From Mycobacterium sp. IS-1496 (GTDB lineage: Bacteria > Actinomycetota > Actinomycetes > Mycobacteriales > Mycobacteriaceae), in the NCBI RefSeq assembly GCF_001499995.1, contig NZ_LQIU01000007.1, forward strand, positions 1 to 64,000: a stretch of 64,000 nucleotides of DNA, read 5' to 3'. Below are positions 1-8,218 of this stretch, in pieces (the first letter of the stretch is position 1; the number at the start of each line of letters is the position of its first letter). Below the pieces are notes generated by a model. It made no database searches, had not been told where the DNA came from, and saw only the letters and a program-made list of their open reading frames with translations. A program made the translations under genes and the position numbers.

Positions 1-89
1 GAAAACACCGGCCGAAGCCCTCAACCAACTACTGTCCAACCCACCAGCTGTTGCATCGACCGCTTGAAACCGCCGGGAGATAATGCGAC

Positions 90-1460
90 ATGGCAAACGG
101 ACGACCGAAGGTACTCATCATCGGTGGAGGATTCGGCGGTCTGTTCTGCGCCCGTCGCTTCAAACACGTGGACGTGGACGTCACGCTGCTCGACCGAGCC
201 GCATGTCACGTCTTCCAACCGCTGCTCTACCAGTGCGCGACCGGCACATTGAGCATCGGCCAGATCAGCCGCTCGCTGCGCGAGGAGCTGGCTGAACACC
301 GCAACGTCACCACCTTGCTCGGTGAAGCCGTGCGGCTCGACGCCGACGCCCGCCGCGTCACCGCGCGCCGGCCCGACGAGTCGACGTTCGACCTCGAGTA
401 CGACTACCTGGTGCTCGCGGCGGGTATGCGCCAGTCCTACTTCGGGAAGGAACATTTCGCCGCGTGGGCGCCCGGGATGAAGACGCTCGACGATGCGCTC
501 AGCATCCGCCGCCGTGTCTTCGCCGCGTTCGAGATCGCCGAGACTCTGCCGCCCGGTCCCGAACGCGACCAGTGGCTGACGTTCGCCGTCACCGGCGCGG
601 GTCCCACCGGTGTCGAGTTGGCCGGACAGATCCGCGAACTGGCAACAAGGGCGCTGGCCAACGAGTTTCACAGTATCGAACCGGAGGAGGCGCGGGTGCT
701 GCTGTTCGACGGCGGCGACCGGGTGCTCAAGAGCTTCGCGCCCGGGCTCTCCCAACGGGCGTGTCGGACGCTGGAAGACCTGGGAGTGGAGCTGCACTTC
801 GGTGTTCACGTCACCGACGTCCGGCGCGAGGGGATCACTGTGAGCGCCAAAAATGATGGCACACAGGTGGATTACGCCACCCGCACCGTGCTGTGGACCG
901 CAGGCGTCGAGGCGGTGCCCTTCGCGCGGCATGCAGCGGAGGTGCTCGGCGCCGAGACCGACCGTTCGGGCCGCATCTCGGTGCATGCCGACCTCTCGGT
1001 GCCCGGCCATCCCGAGGTGTTCGTGATCGGTGACCTGGCGGGCCGTGACGGCCTCCCGGGGGTGGCGGAGAACGCCATGCAGGGCGGTCTGCACGCCGCG
1101 GCCTGCATCCGCCGCGACGTCGCCGGCAATCGCCGCAAGGACTTCCGGTACCGGGATCTCGGATCCGCGGCGTACATCAGCCGTGGGCATGCCCTGCTGC
1201 AGGCGGGGCCGGTGAAACTCACCGGCCTCGTCGGCTGGCTCGGTTGGGGTTTCATCCACATCGCGTTCCTCACCGGCGTGCGTAACCGCTTCAGCACGGT
1301 GGGAACGTGGTTGGCGACCATCGCCCGCGCCAATCGCAGCGACCGCACATTCATCCTCGGCGGTTCCGGTCATCCAGAAGAGCCCTACACCTGGGAATCG
1401 CCGGTGCATCAGAGCAACAACTCGGCGCGCGATGACGCACGGGACGATCAGACCGCGTGA
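90..1460 (+). CDS. NAD(P)/FAD-dependent oxidoreductase, NDH-2-like
   Basis: This 456-residue flavoprotein fits the type II NADH dehydrogenase family, which passes electrons from NADH to quinone at the membrane without pumping protons. Visible features are the FAD-binding GGGFGG at residues 12-17, a second nucleotide site TGAGPTG near residue 170, the GDLAG flavin motif near residue 313 and a hydrophobic stretch near residues 375-400 of the kind that anchors NDH-2 to the membrane. A GGGAGA ribosome site at 75-80 supports the ATG at 90. The NADH:quinone activity is family inference. Other FAD oxidoreductases of this fold cannot be excluded, and I cannot tell ndh from an ndhA-type paralogue. Confidence 0.85.
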   Translation: MANGRPKVLIIGGGFGGLFCARRFKHVDVDVTLLDRAACHVFQPLLYQCATGTLSIGQISRSLREELAEHRNVTTLLGEAVRLDADARRVTARRPDESTFDLEYDYLVLAAGMRQSYFGKEHFAAWAPGMKTLDDALSIRRRVFAAFEIAETLPPGPERDQWLTFAVTGAGPTGVELAGQIRELATRALANEFHSIEPEEARVLLFDGGDRVLKSFAPGLSQRACRTLEDLGVELHFGVHVTDVRREGITVSAKNDGTQVDYATRTVLWTAGVEAVPFARHAAEVLGAETDRSGRISVHADLSVPGHPEVFVIGDLAGRDGLPGVAENAMQGGLHAAACIRRDVAGNRRKDFRYRDLGSAAYISRGHALLQAGPVKLTGLVGWLGWGFIHIAFLTGVRNRFSTVGTWLATIARANRSDRTFILGGSGHPEEPYTWESPVHQSNNSARDDARDDQTA

Positions 1461-1488
1461 CTGCGTGACCGCGTCACCGGTCCACGGC

Positions 1489-2331
1489 TCAGAACAGTTC
1501 CGGCGTCACCGGCGCCACGTCGTCGAGGAACGCGCTCACCATCGGTACCAGCGTGTCACTCGCTCCTGAGACCCCGATGTGCGACATCGCCGGCAGCACC
1601 ACCAATCGCGCGGACGGGACGTCCTGCAGGACACCCGTCGCCGCCGCCTGCTCGTCTCCCCCACCGCGCAGCTTGAACATCTGCACCGCGTGTTGGAGCG
1701 TCACTCCGTCCGCGTCCCCGACGATGACCATCGTCTTCGCCGGAATCGAGCGCATCTCCTCGTCGGTGATGTCCTGGTCGTCGATGTTCAACGCCTTCAT
1801 CTTCTCCAGGTAGGCCTCGAACTTCGCGGAGTCCGGAGTGTGTTCCAAGAACATCCTCTCGACGGACGTACCGGCGAACGCGTCCGCGCCCAGTCCTGCG
1901 ATGGATTCACCGACCACGGGATACCAACCGTCCCTGCGGAATGTCGCCGACATGGAGACCAACTTGTTCACAAGCGATCCGTGTCGGACGGCGAGTTGCA
2001 GCGCGACTCCCCCACCTTGCGAATAGCCCATCACGTCCGCGCGCTCGATCTGCAGGGCGCGTAACAACGCCGCCGCGTCGTCGCCGAACTGCTCGTAGGA
2101 CATCCGGCGCGACGTGTCGGGGGTGCGGCCGTGTCCCTGTTGGTCGAACACGATCACGGCGCGCTCTCGGGCGAACGCCTCCGCCCACACCTTCATCGAG
2201 TCGGTGGCCATGAAGGCGCCGGGGATCAACAGCAGGGGTACCTTCCCGGCGCGAATCTCGCCGTACACCTCGTAATAGAGGTTCAGCCCGTTGATCGGAA
2301 GGTATGCACCGCGCGCAGACGTCGTCGCCAT
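1489..2331 (-). CDS. alpha/beta hydrolase
   Basis: This is a 280-residue alpha/beta-hydrolase fold protein. The oxyanion region LLLIPGAF lies near residue 35, the nucleophile elbow GYSQG puts the catalytic serine at about residue 104, and an MSHIGVSG segment near the C-terminus supplies a likely catalytic histidine. The substrate is unknown. No signal peptide is visible, so it is probably cytoplasmic. I chose the ATG at 2331. A GTG at 2355 is in frame and would add eight residues. It converges on the NDH-2-like gene with only 28 bp between the stop codons. Confidence 0.8.
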   Translation of the reverse strand: MATTSARGAYLPINGLNLYYEVYGEIRAGKVPLLLIPGAFMATDSMKVWAEAFARERAVIVFDQQGHGRTPDTSRRMSYEQFGDDAAALLRALQIERADVMGYSQGGGVALQLAVRHGSLVNKLVSMSATFRRDGWYPVVGESIAGLGADAFAGTSVERMFLEHTPDSAKFEAYLEKMKALNIDDQDITDEEMRSIPAKTMVIVGDADGVTLQHAVQMFKLRGGGDEQAAATGVLQDVPSARLVVLPAMSHIGVSGASDTLVPMVSAFLDDVAPVTPELF

Positions 2332-2481
2332 CACCACTCCATTCTCGTAGCCCACCTGATTTCGATGAACAGACTCGGTGGGCTGGGGAAAATCATCACC
2401 CGCCCCACAGGTGTTCGTGTCGCGGGAACGCCGAGCATCGACATCAGGCGTGGAGCGACACAGCGTCCTCCGTCCGAGACA

Positions 2482-3393
2482 TCAGACGGTGCCGATGAAC
2501 GGCCCCAGCGTGCACAGCGCCGCGGCCGCGTCGAGGTTGATTCGTTGACGGATGCGGGTCAACGCATCGTTGAGCAGCCGGGAGATCTGCACTTGCGAGA
2601 CGTCGAGCCGACGGGCCACTTCGCGCTGGGTGAGGCAGTCGAAGAAGATCATTCCCACGATCGCCCGTCGGCGGGGGTCCAGGTCGGTGATGGCGTCTCG
2701 AAGCAGGATGATGTCTTCGACCTTGTCGTATCCGGGGTCGTCGGTTCCTTGTGTCGCGCCCACCGTCTCGCTGTCGGATTCCAGCGCACCTGGCAGGGGG
2801 GCGTCGAGCGACACGGGCCTGTAGGCGGTCGTGGCGGCTTCGGAGTCGCAGAGGCCACTGCGGTCGACTTCGAGCTCCTCGGCCAACTCGGCGGATGTCG
2901 GAGCGCGACTGAGTCGTTGCGAGAGCGAGCCGACCGCCTCGCGCACGCGCATCTGCGTTTCCTGAACTCGCCGGGGCACACGAACCGTCCACGTGTTGTC
3001 CCGGAAATGGCGTCGGATCTCTCCTCGTATCGTCGGAACGGCGAACGCGAGAAAGTGCCCCTTGTCCGGGTCATAACGATCCACGGTCTTGATCAAGCCG
3101 ATTCGGGCCACCTGGATCACATCCTCCGACGGCTCGCCACGACCCATGAAACGGTGAGCGAGGTGATCGGCGACCGGTAGGCAGGCGGTGATGATGCGTC
3201 GCCGCCACCTTTCGCGCTCGCGGTCGTCGGCGCTGAGCGCGAGCCGATCGAAGAGGTCGTCGACATCGAGGACGTCGTCGTGCGGTGACGTGTCGGCCGT
3301 CGGGTCCCCGCTCGTGGGCGATGACACCGTTGACTTGGTGACCGGGGTGCTCGGTCGGCCGGTCGGCCGCTGCCAGTCGGTGGTGGCGGTCAC
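2482..3393 (-). CDS. SigF/SigB-type RNA polymerase sigma factor
   Basis: This is a 303-residue sigma-70 family protein of the stress/sporulation SigF-SigB-SigG group. The region 2 core includes ARIGLIKTVDRYD and FAVPTIRGEIRRHFRD, followed by VPRRVQE and a region 3 segment. Region 4 ends in a helix-turn-helix (TQREVARRLDVSQVQISRLL) that would read the -35 box. It starts at GTG 3393 behind a strong AGGAGGAG ribosome site at 3397-3404. The N-terminal 60 residues are polar and poorly conserved-looking. No anti-sigma gene is adjacent, although an RsbW-like ATPase fragment sits at the far end of the window. The identity as SigF itself rather than a paralogue is not established. Confidence 0.85.
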   Translation of the reverse strand: MTATTDWQRPTGRPSTPVTKSTVSSPTSGDPTADTSPHDDVLDVDDLFDRLALSADDRERERWRRRIITACLPVADHLAHRFMGRGEPSEDVIQVARIGLIKTVDRYDPDKGHFLAFAVPTIRGEIRRHFRDNTWTVRVPRRVQETQMRVREAVGSLSQRLSRAPTSAELAEELEVDRSGLCDSEAATTAYRPVSLDAPLPGALESDSETVGATQGTDDPGYDKVEDIILLRDAITDLDPRRRAIVGMIFFDCLTQREVARRLDVSQVQISRLLNDALTRIRQRINLDAAAALCTLGPFIGTV

Positions 3394-3433
3394 GACTCCT
3401 CCTCGGTGAGCTCGTACGGTTTTGTGGACCGCC

Positions 3434-3458
3434 TACCCTCGGCTGCTCAACCGCACAC
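3434..3458 (-). promoter_or_regulatory. possible SigF-type promoter of the sigma gene
   Basis: On the minus strand, GTGT (3458-3455) and GGGTA (3438-3434) are separated by 16 nt, which approximates the mycobacterial SigF consensus GGTTT-N15-17-GGGTA. The -35 box matches at three of four core positions. It lies about 40 nt before the GTG start, so autoregulation is an inference. Confidence 0.4.
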
Positions 3459-3464
3459 GTTCTA

Positions 3465-3479
3465 TGGCAATCGTTGCCA
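3465..3479. promoter_or_regulatory. palindrome upstream of the sigma gene
   Basis: TGGCAA-TCG-TTGCCA is a perfect 6-bp inverted repeat with a 3-bp centre, just upstream of the putative promoter. It could be an operator, but the binding protein is unknown. Confidence 0.35.
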
Positions 3480-3708
3480 AAACGCAATTTATGCGAAGCA
3501 GACAGTGTTGCGCCGGGAGACGATTGCTGCGTAAGGGGGTTCAAGACGTCGCGACGGGGAACAGGCGGTGGTGATGAGTCTTCGACCCCACAGCCCTGGG
3601 TTTGGCGGTGCCGAACCTGGTCGGCGGCGACGGCTGACGCCGATGCTCAACAGTGGCGGCACGCCGTTGAGCCCGGGCGAACTCCGGGTCCGGCAGACGG
3701 GTGTCAGA

Positions 3709-4218
3709 TCACCGGGTCGGTGGCCACAGAGCTGCTACCACGGGACCCTCGTCATCGGACTCCCCTGCTACTGCGGCGAACTCCGCCAACGCGCCCACCA
3801 GTCCCTCCCGCGTGGTGGCAGGCATACGACGCAGAACTTTCTCGATGGCCACCCGACGCTGACGAGTCACCTTCTGCACGAGCCGCCGCCCCGCCGGGGT
3901 CAAAGTCAAAACGATGTTGCGCCGGTCGACTTCGGACTCACGACGATCAAGCAGACCGGCCTTGGTCAGCCGGTCGCAGGTCCGACTGGCGTTCGACGGA
4001 TTGACGGCCAACTCGGCCGCGACCGACGCCAGATTCAGCGGCCCCCGGGTGTAGACCAGGACGAGTACCCGCCACTGCGGCACGGTCACCACATCCTCGA
4101 CGGCAGCCAACGAGGTCGCGGCGATACCCACCAAGGCGCGCGACGCGCGCAACACCGCGTCGATCTGTTCCGCGCTGGGGCGGTCGTCCACGGGGCGTGC
4201 CCTCGGCGGCGCGTTCAT
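3709..4218 (-). CDS. MarR family transcriptional regulator
   Basis: This is a 169-residue winged-helix regulator. The helix-turn-helix with NLASVAAELAVNPSNASRTC is followed by the wing segment RRESEVDRRNIVLTLTPAG, which is the MarR signature with the conserved D-R pair. The C-terminal helix would form the dimer interface. I chose the ATG at 4218. A start at 4248 would add ten residues. It is divergent from the lipoprotein at 4314 with 95 bp between them, so that lipoprotein is a plausible target. The effector is unknown. Confidence 0.85.
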   Translation of the reverse strand: MNAPPRARPVDDRPSAEQIDAVLRASRALVGIAATSLAAVEDVVTVPQWRVLVLVYTRGPLNLASVAAELAVNPSNASRTCDRLTKAGLLDRRESEVDRRNIVLTLTPAGRRLVQKVTRQRRVAIEKVLRRMPATTREGLVGALAEFAAVAGESDDEGPVVAALWPPTR

Positions 4219-4313
4219 GTCTGCATCTTCACCGCCGCTCCGGTCCAAAGCAACTCACCGCTCCGGCGCCAATCTGATCAGTAGCGCACATGACCACACA
4301 GGAGGAGAGAACC

Positions 4314-4832
4314 ATGCACTTGACATCGATCCACCGTCTCGGCAGCTACTTCGGATTGGTCGCCGCAGTGACCTTAGCCGGCACCGCCTGCGGCGGGGAG
4401 CCGGAAACAGGCTCGTCGAACCGCGGTTCAGGGTCGGACACCGAGAGCACCACCGTCGAGAATGCGTTCATCGTGCCGGCGTTTCTGCCTGGACGCTGCG
4501 CGATACAGGTGGACACCGGGGCGAAGATGCGCTTCACCGTCACCAACAACCACCCATCGGAGGATGAGCGGCTCGTCGGTCTGTCGACCAACGCAACGGT
4601 GAACGGCGAGATCGTCTCTGGAGTGGACATCCCACGCGAATCCAGCGTCGGGTTCGGGCAGCCCAGCGCACCGGCGGTGGACGCCGGCGGCGAGGTGCCG
4701 GCGGTGGAACTCGGCGAACTCGCGCCGACGGTTCGGCCGGGCATGTCGGCCAGCGTGACGTTCCGATTCGACCGAGCCGGGGACATCGAGATGCCCGTCC
4801 CAGTCGAGGCGTGCCCGACGCAGGACCGCTGA
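4314..4832 (+). CDS. PCuAC/LpqE-like lipoprotein
   Basis: This 172-residue exported protein has a signal peptide ending in a lipobox-like AGTAC, with cysteine near residue 24 followed by an acidic, Ser-rich linker. The mature part, with VENAFIVPAF, a Cys-containing segment, FTVTNNHP and a C-terminal VRPGMSASVTFRF followed by MPVPVEAC, resembles the copper-chaperone-like PCuAC/LpqE lipoproteins. The Met/His copper ligands typical of true PCuAC chaperones are not obvious, so metal binding is doubtful. An AGGAGGAGA ribosome site at 4300-4309 fixes the ATG at 4314. It probably sits on the outer face of the plasma membrane. Confidence 0.65.
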   Translation: MHLTSIHRLGSYFGLVAAVTLAGTACGGEPETGSSNRGSGSDTESTTVENAFIVPAFLPGRCAIQVDTGAKMRFTVTNNHPSEDERLVGLSTNATVNGEIVSGVDIPRESSVGFGQPSAPAVDAGGEVPAVELGELAPTVRPGMSASVTFRFDRAGDIEMPVPVEACPTQDR

Positions 4833-4872
4833 ACGACGGAGAGGCGCAGCGCACTGACGATGCGTGACTGCG

Positions 4873-5286
4873 TCATCGCCGCTGGACGGGATCAGCGCTC
4901 AGGAGTGCACCGATCGCCAGTACGCCCAGCAGCATCGCCGGAACGGTCCACGCGGGGTAGTAGATCGTCCAGATCAGCATCAAGGTAGTCGTCGCCGTGG
5001 TCAGCGCCAGCGCGGTGGTCCGTGCCCACCTCGCGCCCGTCATCGCGGCGAACCCGATCAGCATCATCGCGGCGCCGAGGATGACATGGATCAGACCCCA
5101 CCACGGTTCGTTCAGCTTGAAGACCCATCGAGGCCCATATCGCAGGAACTGGTCGTAGAAGAGCGTCGCGAGTCCCAGCGAGAGACTGAAAAGCCCTGAC
5201 GCGACGACGAACAGGCCGCCCGCGAAAGACGCCCCCGCGCGCTTGCTTCCGACACGCTCCGTGTCATCGGGTGAACTGTCGTCCAT
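4873..5286 (-). CDS. DUF7144-like four-helix membrane protein
   Basis: This is a 137-residue protein with four hydrophobic helices after a short charged N-terminus. Segments such as FAGGLFVVASGLFSL, the WWGLIHVILGAAMM helix and RWARTTALAL resemble the DUF7144 family of small actinobacterial membrane proteins, whose function is unknown. I prefer the ATG at 5286, spaced properly from GGGGAG, over the GTG at 5295. It lies 21 bp after the LpqH-like gene on the same strand and may be co-transcribed with it. Confidence 0.65.
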   Translation of the reverse strand: MDDSSPDDTERVGSKRAGASFAGGLFVVASGLFSLSLGLATLFYDQFLRYGPRWVFKLNEPWWGLIHVILGAAMMLIGFAAMTGARWARTTALALTTATTTLMLIWTIYYPAWTVPAMLLGVLAIGALLSADPVQRR

Positions 5287-5307
5287 GGTGGCCACTCCCC
5301 TCTTTGT

Positions 5308-5763
5308 TCAACAGTCGGTGCGAATCGCGAAGCGTGCGGTGGCGTCTTCCTTCGGCGCGTCGCTGTAATGGCCCTCTGCGGTACCGGTCAGCATCAGAGT
5401 CCCTTCGACGATCGACGCCGCGGCAGCGCCGACAGTGCCGTCCCAATAGCTGCCGGTGAAGCCCCCCAGGTCGTCGATCCGGACCGCGCGCGGTTCGACG
5501 GTGTCACCAGTGCGCACCTGCGCGCTGAAACCCGGTGCATCACGCAATGTCTGCACGTACCACACCCACTGGACCTGTTCGCAGCTGATGCGCGGTCGCT
5601 CCCCGATGTCAACGCCGTTGATGAGGATCTGGGCAGTGTGGGTACCGAGCGCGGAGTAGCCGCCTGAACACCCAGACGTGGCCAGGGCCACAGCCGACAC
5701 CACGCCCCCGATGACGGTCAGCCGATGCCGCGTTGCCGCAGCAATACGGTTGTGCGCACTCAT
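5308..5763 (-). CDS. LpqH-like (19-kDa antigen family) lipoprotein
   Basis: This is a 151-residue lipoprotein. The signal peptide ends in LATSGC, giving a lipidated cysteine near residue 31. The mature domain shows TAQILINGVDIG, a Cys in RISCEQVQW and a C-terminal TLMLTGTAEGHY ending in a terminal RTDC, which is the pattern of the mycobacterial LpqH/19-kDa family with its conserved cysteine pair. The family is surface-exposed and immunogenic in pathogens, but its molecular role is unsettled. The ATG at 5763 lies about 10 nt from a GGGTA box, so the mRNA would have almost no leader. Confidence 0.75.
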   Translation of the reverse strand: MSAHNRIAAATRHRLTVIGGVVSAVALATSGCSGGYSALGTHTAQILINGVDIGERPRISCEQVQWVWYVQTLRDAPGFSAQVRTGDTVEPRAVRIDDLGGFTGSYWDGTVGAAAASIVEGTLMLTGTAEGHYSDAPKEDATARFAIRTDC

Positions 5764-5772
5764 GCCGCTTGG

Positions 5773-5796
5773 TACCCGACACAAGGGCACTGATAC
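5773..5796 (-). promoter_or_regulatory. possible SigF-type promoter of the LpqH-like gene
   Basis: On the minus strand, GGTAT and GGGTA (5777-5773) are separated by 15 nt. The predicted transcription start is within a few bases of the ATG at 5763. This is a pattern match only. Confidence 0.4.
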
Positions 5797-5820
5797 CTGC
5801 ACCGCCGCCGATTTCCGGGC

Positions 5821-5844
5821 GTATCAGGTTTCGGCCATGGGGTA
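5821..5844 (+). promoter_or_regulatory. possible SigF-type promoter of the 5854 lipoprotein
   Basis: GTAT at 5821-5824 and GGGTA at 5840-5844 are separated by exactly 15 nt, a mirror image of the element serving the divergent gene. The transcription start would fall near 5851, three bases before the ATG. Confidence 0.4.
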
Positions 5845-5853
5845 CGTCATGGT

Positions 5854-6297
5854 ATGCGGTGGCCACGGTTTCCCTCAGGAATCATCACACCGGCGCTCGT
5901 CGCGGTTTCCGTCGTGCTCGCGACGGCAGCGTGTAGTTCGACGCCGTATCCGACCGGCGAGAACTTTACGACCACGGTGCAGTCACCACCCGACGGTGCC
6001 GCGAAGACGTCATCAGCGCCGACCCCGTCCGCGGTCCTGATCGACATCGACATCTCGAACGGCGCCGTCGAGCCGAGGAATGCCACTCTGACCGCCGCTG
6101 TCGGACAACGCGTCGAACTGCGTGTGGACAGCGATGCGGAAGGACGAATTCACATAGGGACGAATCCAGCTCAGACCTTCAACGTGGCGGCCCGGGACGA
6201 TCAGGTGTTCGGCTTCACCGCCGACGAGCCCGGCGCCGTCACCGTCGTGCTGATCGAACCTGATCGGACGGTCGCGACCGTACAGGTGGGCCGGTGA
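5854..6297 (+). CDS. cupredoxin-like lipoprotein
   Basis: This is a 147-residue exported protein. A signal peptide ends in LATAAC (cysteine near residue 27), followed by a Thr/Ser/Pro linker. The remaining ~90 residues, with IDIDISNGAVEP, VGQRVELRVDSDAEG and EPGAVTVVLIEPDRTVATVQV, match the beta-sandwich pattern of cupredoxin-like domains. No Cys-His-Met copper site is seen, so it is probably not a blue copper protein. It is divergent from the LpqH-like gene with 90 bp between starts, and both carry GGGTA-type promoter candidates. It probably lies outside the membrane. Confidence 0.6.
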   Translation: MRWPRFPSGIITPALVAVSVVLATAACSSTPYPTGENFTTTVQSPPDGAAKTSSAPTPSAVLIDIDISNGAVEPRNATLTAAVGQRVELRVDSDAEGRIHIGTNPAQTFNVAARDDQVFGFTADEPGAVTVVLIEPDRTVATVQVGR

Positions 6298-6426
6298 CAT
6301 CCAGACGGAACCAACAGTCGGAAACCCGAAGGGACCGGTACGACGGGGCCTGAAGGTTTACTTCAGTTGCGCTGCGGCAACTATTTGAGTGATGCACGCA
6401 TCAACATCTCGAGGATTGGTTTCTTC

Positions 6427-6597
6427 ATGTTGACCACCACGGCCTCACAGGTCGAGATACTCGCCGACCATCCGATCTGGATCGCGGTCCCCGCGTTCGC
6501 CCCCGCGATCGTGGTCGCCGGTGTCGTCGTTTACATCGTGACCAAGAACCGCCGAAAGCGCCAAGACGACCAGTCCGCACACGGTGGGGCGTCGTGA
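6427..6597 (+). CDS. small single-pass membrane protein
   Basis: This is a 56-residue protein with one hydrophobic helix (residues about 15-38, IWIAVPAFAPAIVVAGVVV) and a basic KNRRKRQ tail, so the C-terminus should face the cytoplasm. The ATG at 6427 has only a weak, distant GAGGA ribosome site. I do not recognise a family. It follows the cupredoxin-like lipoprotein by 130 bp and may belong to the same small-envelope-protein neighbourhood. Confidence 0.55.
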   Translation: MLTTTASQVEILADHPIWIAVPAFAPAIVVAGVVVYIVTKNRRKRQDDQSAHGGAS

Positions 6598-6636
6598 GCG
6601 CGCCTGAACGTCGGCGCAGGCGAAAGTGACTGCGCT

Positions 6637-7054
6637 TCAGCCGGCGAGGGCTTGCAGTGACAACTCTTTGAGCATCGCGTTGGCCCAGCGCATCTGGCGC
6701 AACGCCTGAGGGTGGCAGCGTTGCGCCACGGCGAGCAGATCGGGATCCTTGACTGCCTGGCACCCTGAACGAGCAACTCCCAGCCCAGCGACACCCCGGC
6801 CGCCAGGCGGTGGATGCGACGCAGATCGGCGAGAAGCAGCAGCGCTGGTTCGGGGCGTGGCCCCAGACGGTCGCTCATCCAACGTTGCGCGAGTGCGGTG
6901 GGTGCCTTTGTGCGTGGATGCGCGCGCAGCTCGCCTCCATACCGATCGCGCCGGTGCGCGTGATCAGGTCGACGTGCTCACGCGACCACGTCGCCAGGTC
7001 GTTGGCGATGTGAAAGATGCCGTGGTCGTCGAGCCGGCGTACTGCAGACTCCAT
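6637..7054 (-). pseudogene. gene broken by two single-base frameshifts
   Basis: Reading three minus-strand frames in turn gives one coherent ~139-residue product. It begins MESAVRRLDDHGIFHIANDL and runs to HVDLITRTGA, shifts frame near 6945 into RYGGELRAHP, ALAQRWMSDRLGP and ADLRRIHRLAAG, shifts again near 6762 after ELLVQGA, and ends QAVKDPDLLAVAQRCHPQ and WANAMLKELSLQALAG, then stop at 6637. Each junction is fixed by adding one base after GC. The rebuilt sequence looks like a helical bundle protein of unknown function. It could be a true pseudogene or two sequencing errors. The 418-nt span is two bases short of 140 codons, which fits two deletions. Confidence 0.65.
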
Positions 7055-7090
7055 CGCAGGGCGGGCATCGGAAGCGCGTCCGTGCGGCTG

Positions 7091-7096
7091 TACCGT
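7091..7096 (+). promoter_or_regulatory. -10 element, leaderless FKBP gene
   Basis: TACCGT ends 7 nt before the GTG at 7104, which would place the transcription start at the start codon. It favours 7104 over the in-frame GTG at 7095. Confidence 0.45.
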
Positions 7097-7103
7097 GACC
7101 ACG

Positions 7104-7742
7104 GTGAACTCACTTCGTATGCCCTCTTCGGTTGCGGTCGTCGCGTGCGCCGCGTCGCTGGTCATGACGCTCGCAGCGTGCGGTTCCGACACGGAGACGT
7201 CGTCGACGAGTTCGTCGGCGAGCACATCCGCGATGGCTGACCTGCTTCCGCCTTCCGCGCCGGTCACTTCGGCGGCGGCCAGCACCTGCCCCACCGCGGC
7301 GCCCGCGGTCGGCGGCGCACCCGAGTGGACGTTCCCGGGCGCCACCGGCAGCGTCTCGGTCACTGGATCCACCGATGCGGCGGCCCCGTCGGTCGAGGTG
7401 CAACCCCCGTTCGGCGTGACCGAGACCCAGGTGCAGACACTGAAGGCCGGCGACGGTCCGGTCGTGGCGGACACGGCGGCGGTCACCGTCTGCTACATGG
7501 GAGTCAACGGACGCGACGGCTCGGTCTTCGACAACAGCTACGAGCGCGGGGAACCGGTGGACTTCCCGCTCGACGGTGTCGTTCCGGGCTTCCAGAAGGC
7601 CATCGCCGGACAGAAGGTGGGCTCCACCGTCGCGGTCGCCATGACGTCCGCCGACGGCTATCCCGAGGGCCAGCCCGCCGCGGGCATCCAGCCCGGCGAC
7701 TCGCTGGTCTTCGCGATCAAGATCCTCGACGCCTCGGGATAG
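7104..7742 (+). CDS. FKBP-type peptidyl-prolyl isomerase lipoprotein
   Basis: This is a 212-residue protein. The signal peptide ends in a lipobox LAAC near residue 24, followed by a Ser/Thr/Ala-rich linker. The C-terminal ~95 residues form an FKBP domain: TAAVTVCYMGV, GSVFDNSYERG, VPGFQKAIAGQKVGS and IQPGDSLVFAIKILD. It should catalyse proline cis-trans isomerisation and assist folding of exported proteins on the outer face of the membrane. It is divergent from the frameshifted gene. The convergent F420/PPOX gene ends 6 bp beyond its stop codon. Confidence 0.85.
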   Translation: MNSLRMPSSVAVVACAASLVMTLAACGSDTETSSTSSSASTSAMADLLPPSAPVTSAAASTCPTAAPAVGGAPEWTFPGATGSVSVTGSTDAAAPSVEVQPPFGVTETQVQTLKAGDGPVVADTAAVTVCYMGVNGRDGSVFDNSYERGEPVDFPLDGVVPGFQKAIAGQKVGSTVAVAMTSADGYPEGQPAAGIQPGDSLVFAIKILDASG

Positions 7743-7748
7743 CCTGCG

Positions 7749-8165
7749 CTATTCCGCGTAGTCCATGCTCAACCAACGCGCCGGACGCATCCGGATGGCG
7801 ATCGAGGTGGACGTGAGGTTCTCGTCGGTGAAGGTGTCACCGGCCTCCGCGCCCAGGTAGCGCACCGCGAGCCCGCGGACGTCCGCGTCCTCGGCGGGCC
7901 CGATGCTCGTGACGTCACCCTCGGCGGTGACGTACCGGTACGGCGGGTTCTCGTCCTGCACCGTGATCGCGAAGCGGCCGGCATCACGAATAAGCCTGTG
8001 CTTCAGCGACTCCGACTCCGTCCACAACAGCACCTCGCCGCCGGGCCGATAGTCGTACCAGATCGGCACCGCCAACGGCGCCCGGTCGGGCCGCTCGACG
8101 GCGATGACGCCGACATGGACATCGGCCAGGAACTTCTCACGGTCGTCGCTGCTCATCTTCGCCAT
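7749..8165 (-). CDS. PPOX-class F420-dependent oxidoreductase-like protein
   Basis: This is a 138-residue split-barrel protein of the pyridoxamine-5'-phosphate oxidase-like family. Typical segments are HVGVIAVERPD, PLAVPIWYDY, the basic ESLKHRLIRDAG, YVTAEGDV and a C-terminal MRPARWLSMDY. In mycobacteria many such proteins bind F420 or a flavin and reduce small molecules, but the cofactor cannot be read from the sequence. The ATG at 8165 gives the usual family length; an ATG at 8156 is also possible. The EamA transporter gene lies 53 bp upstream on the same strand. Confidence 0.75.
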   Translation of the reverse strand: MAKMSSDDREKFLADVHVGVIAVERPDRAPLAVPIWYDYRPGGEVLLWTESESLKHRLIRDAGRFAITVQDENPPYRYVTAEGDVTSIGPAEDADVRGLAVRYLGAEAGDTFTDENLTSTSIAIRMRPARWLSMDYAE

Positions 8166-8218
8166 GACTGGGCCAACCCGGATGGCCGCCGTCACATTCC
8201 CGCCGGGCGAAGGCGGCG

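Larger units (their letters stand above)
3394..3708. other. intergenic region upstream of the sigma factor gene
   Basis: This 315-bp gap lies between the leftward sigma factor gene and the end of the leftward MarR gene. It holds the sigma gene's ribosome site, a possible GGGTA-type promoter and a palindrome, annotated separately. I see no convincing coding sequence in 3480-3708: the open frames there run through in the antisense direction of MarR and show no ribosome site. Confidence 0.5.

Noticed and set aside
21..1409. 462-codon open frame antisense to the NDH-2-like gene
   Set aside because: It is a shadow of the flavoprotein gene, with no ribosome site and no recognisable motif.
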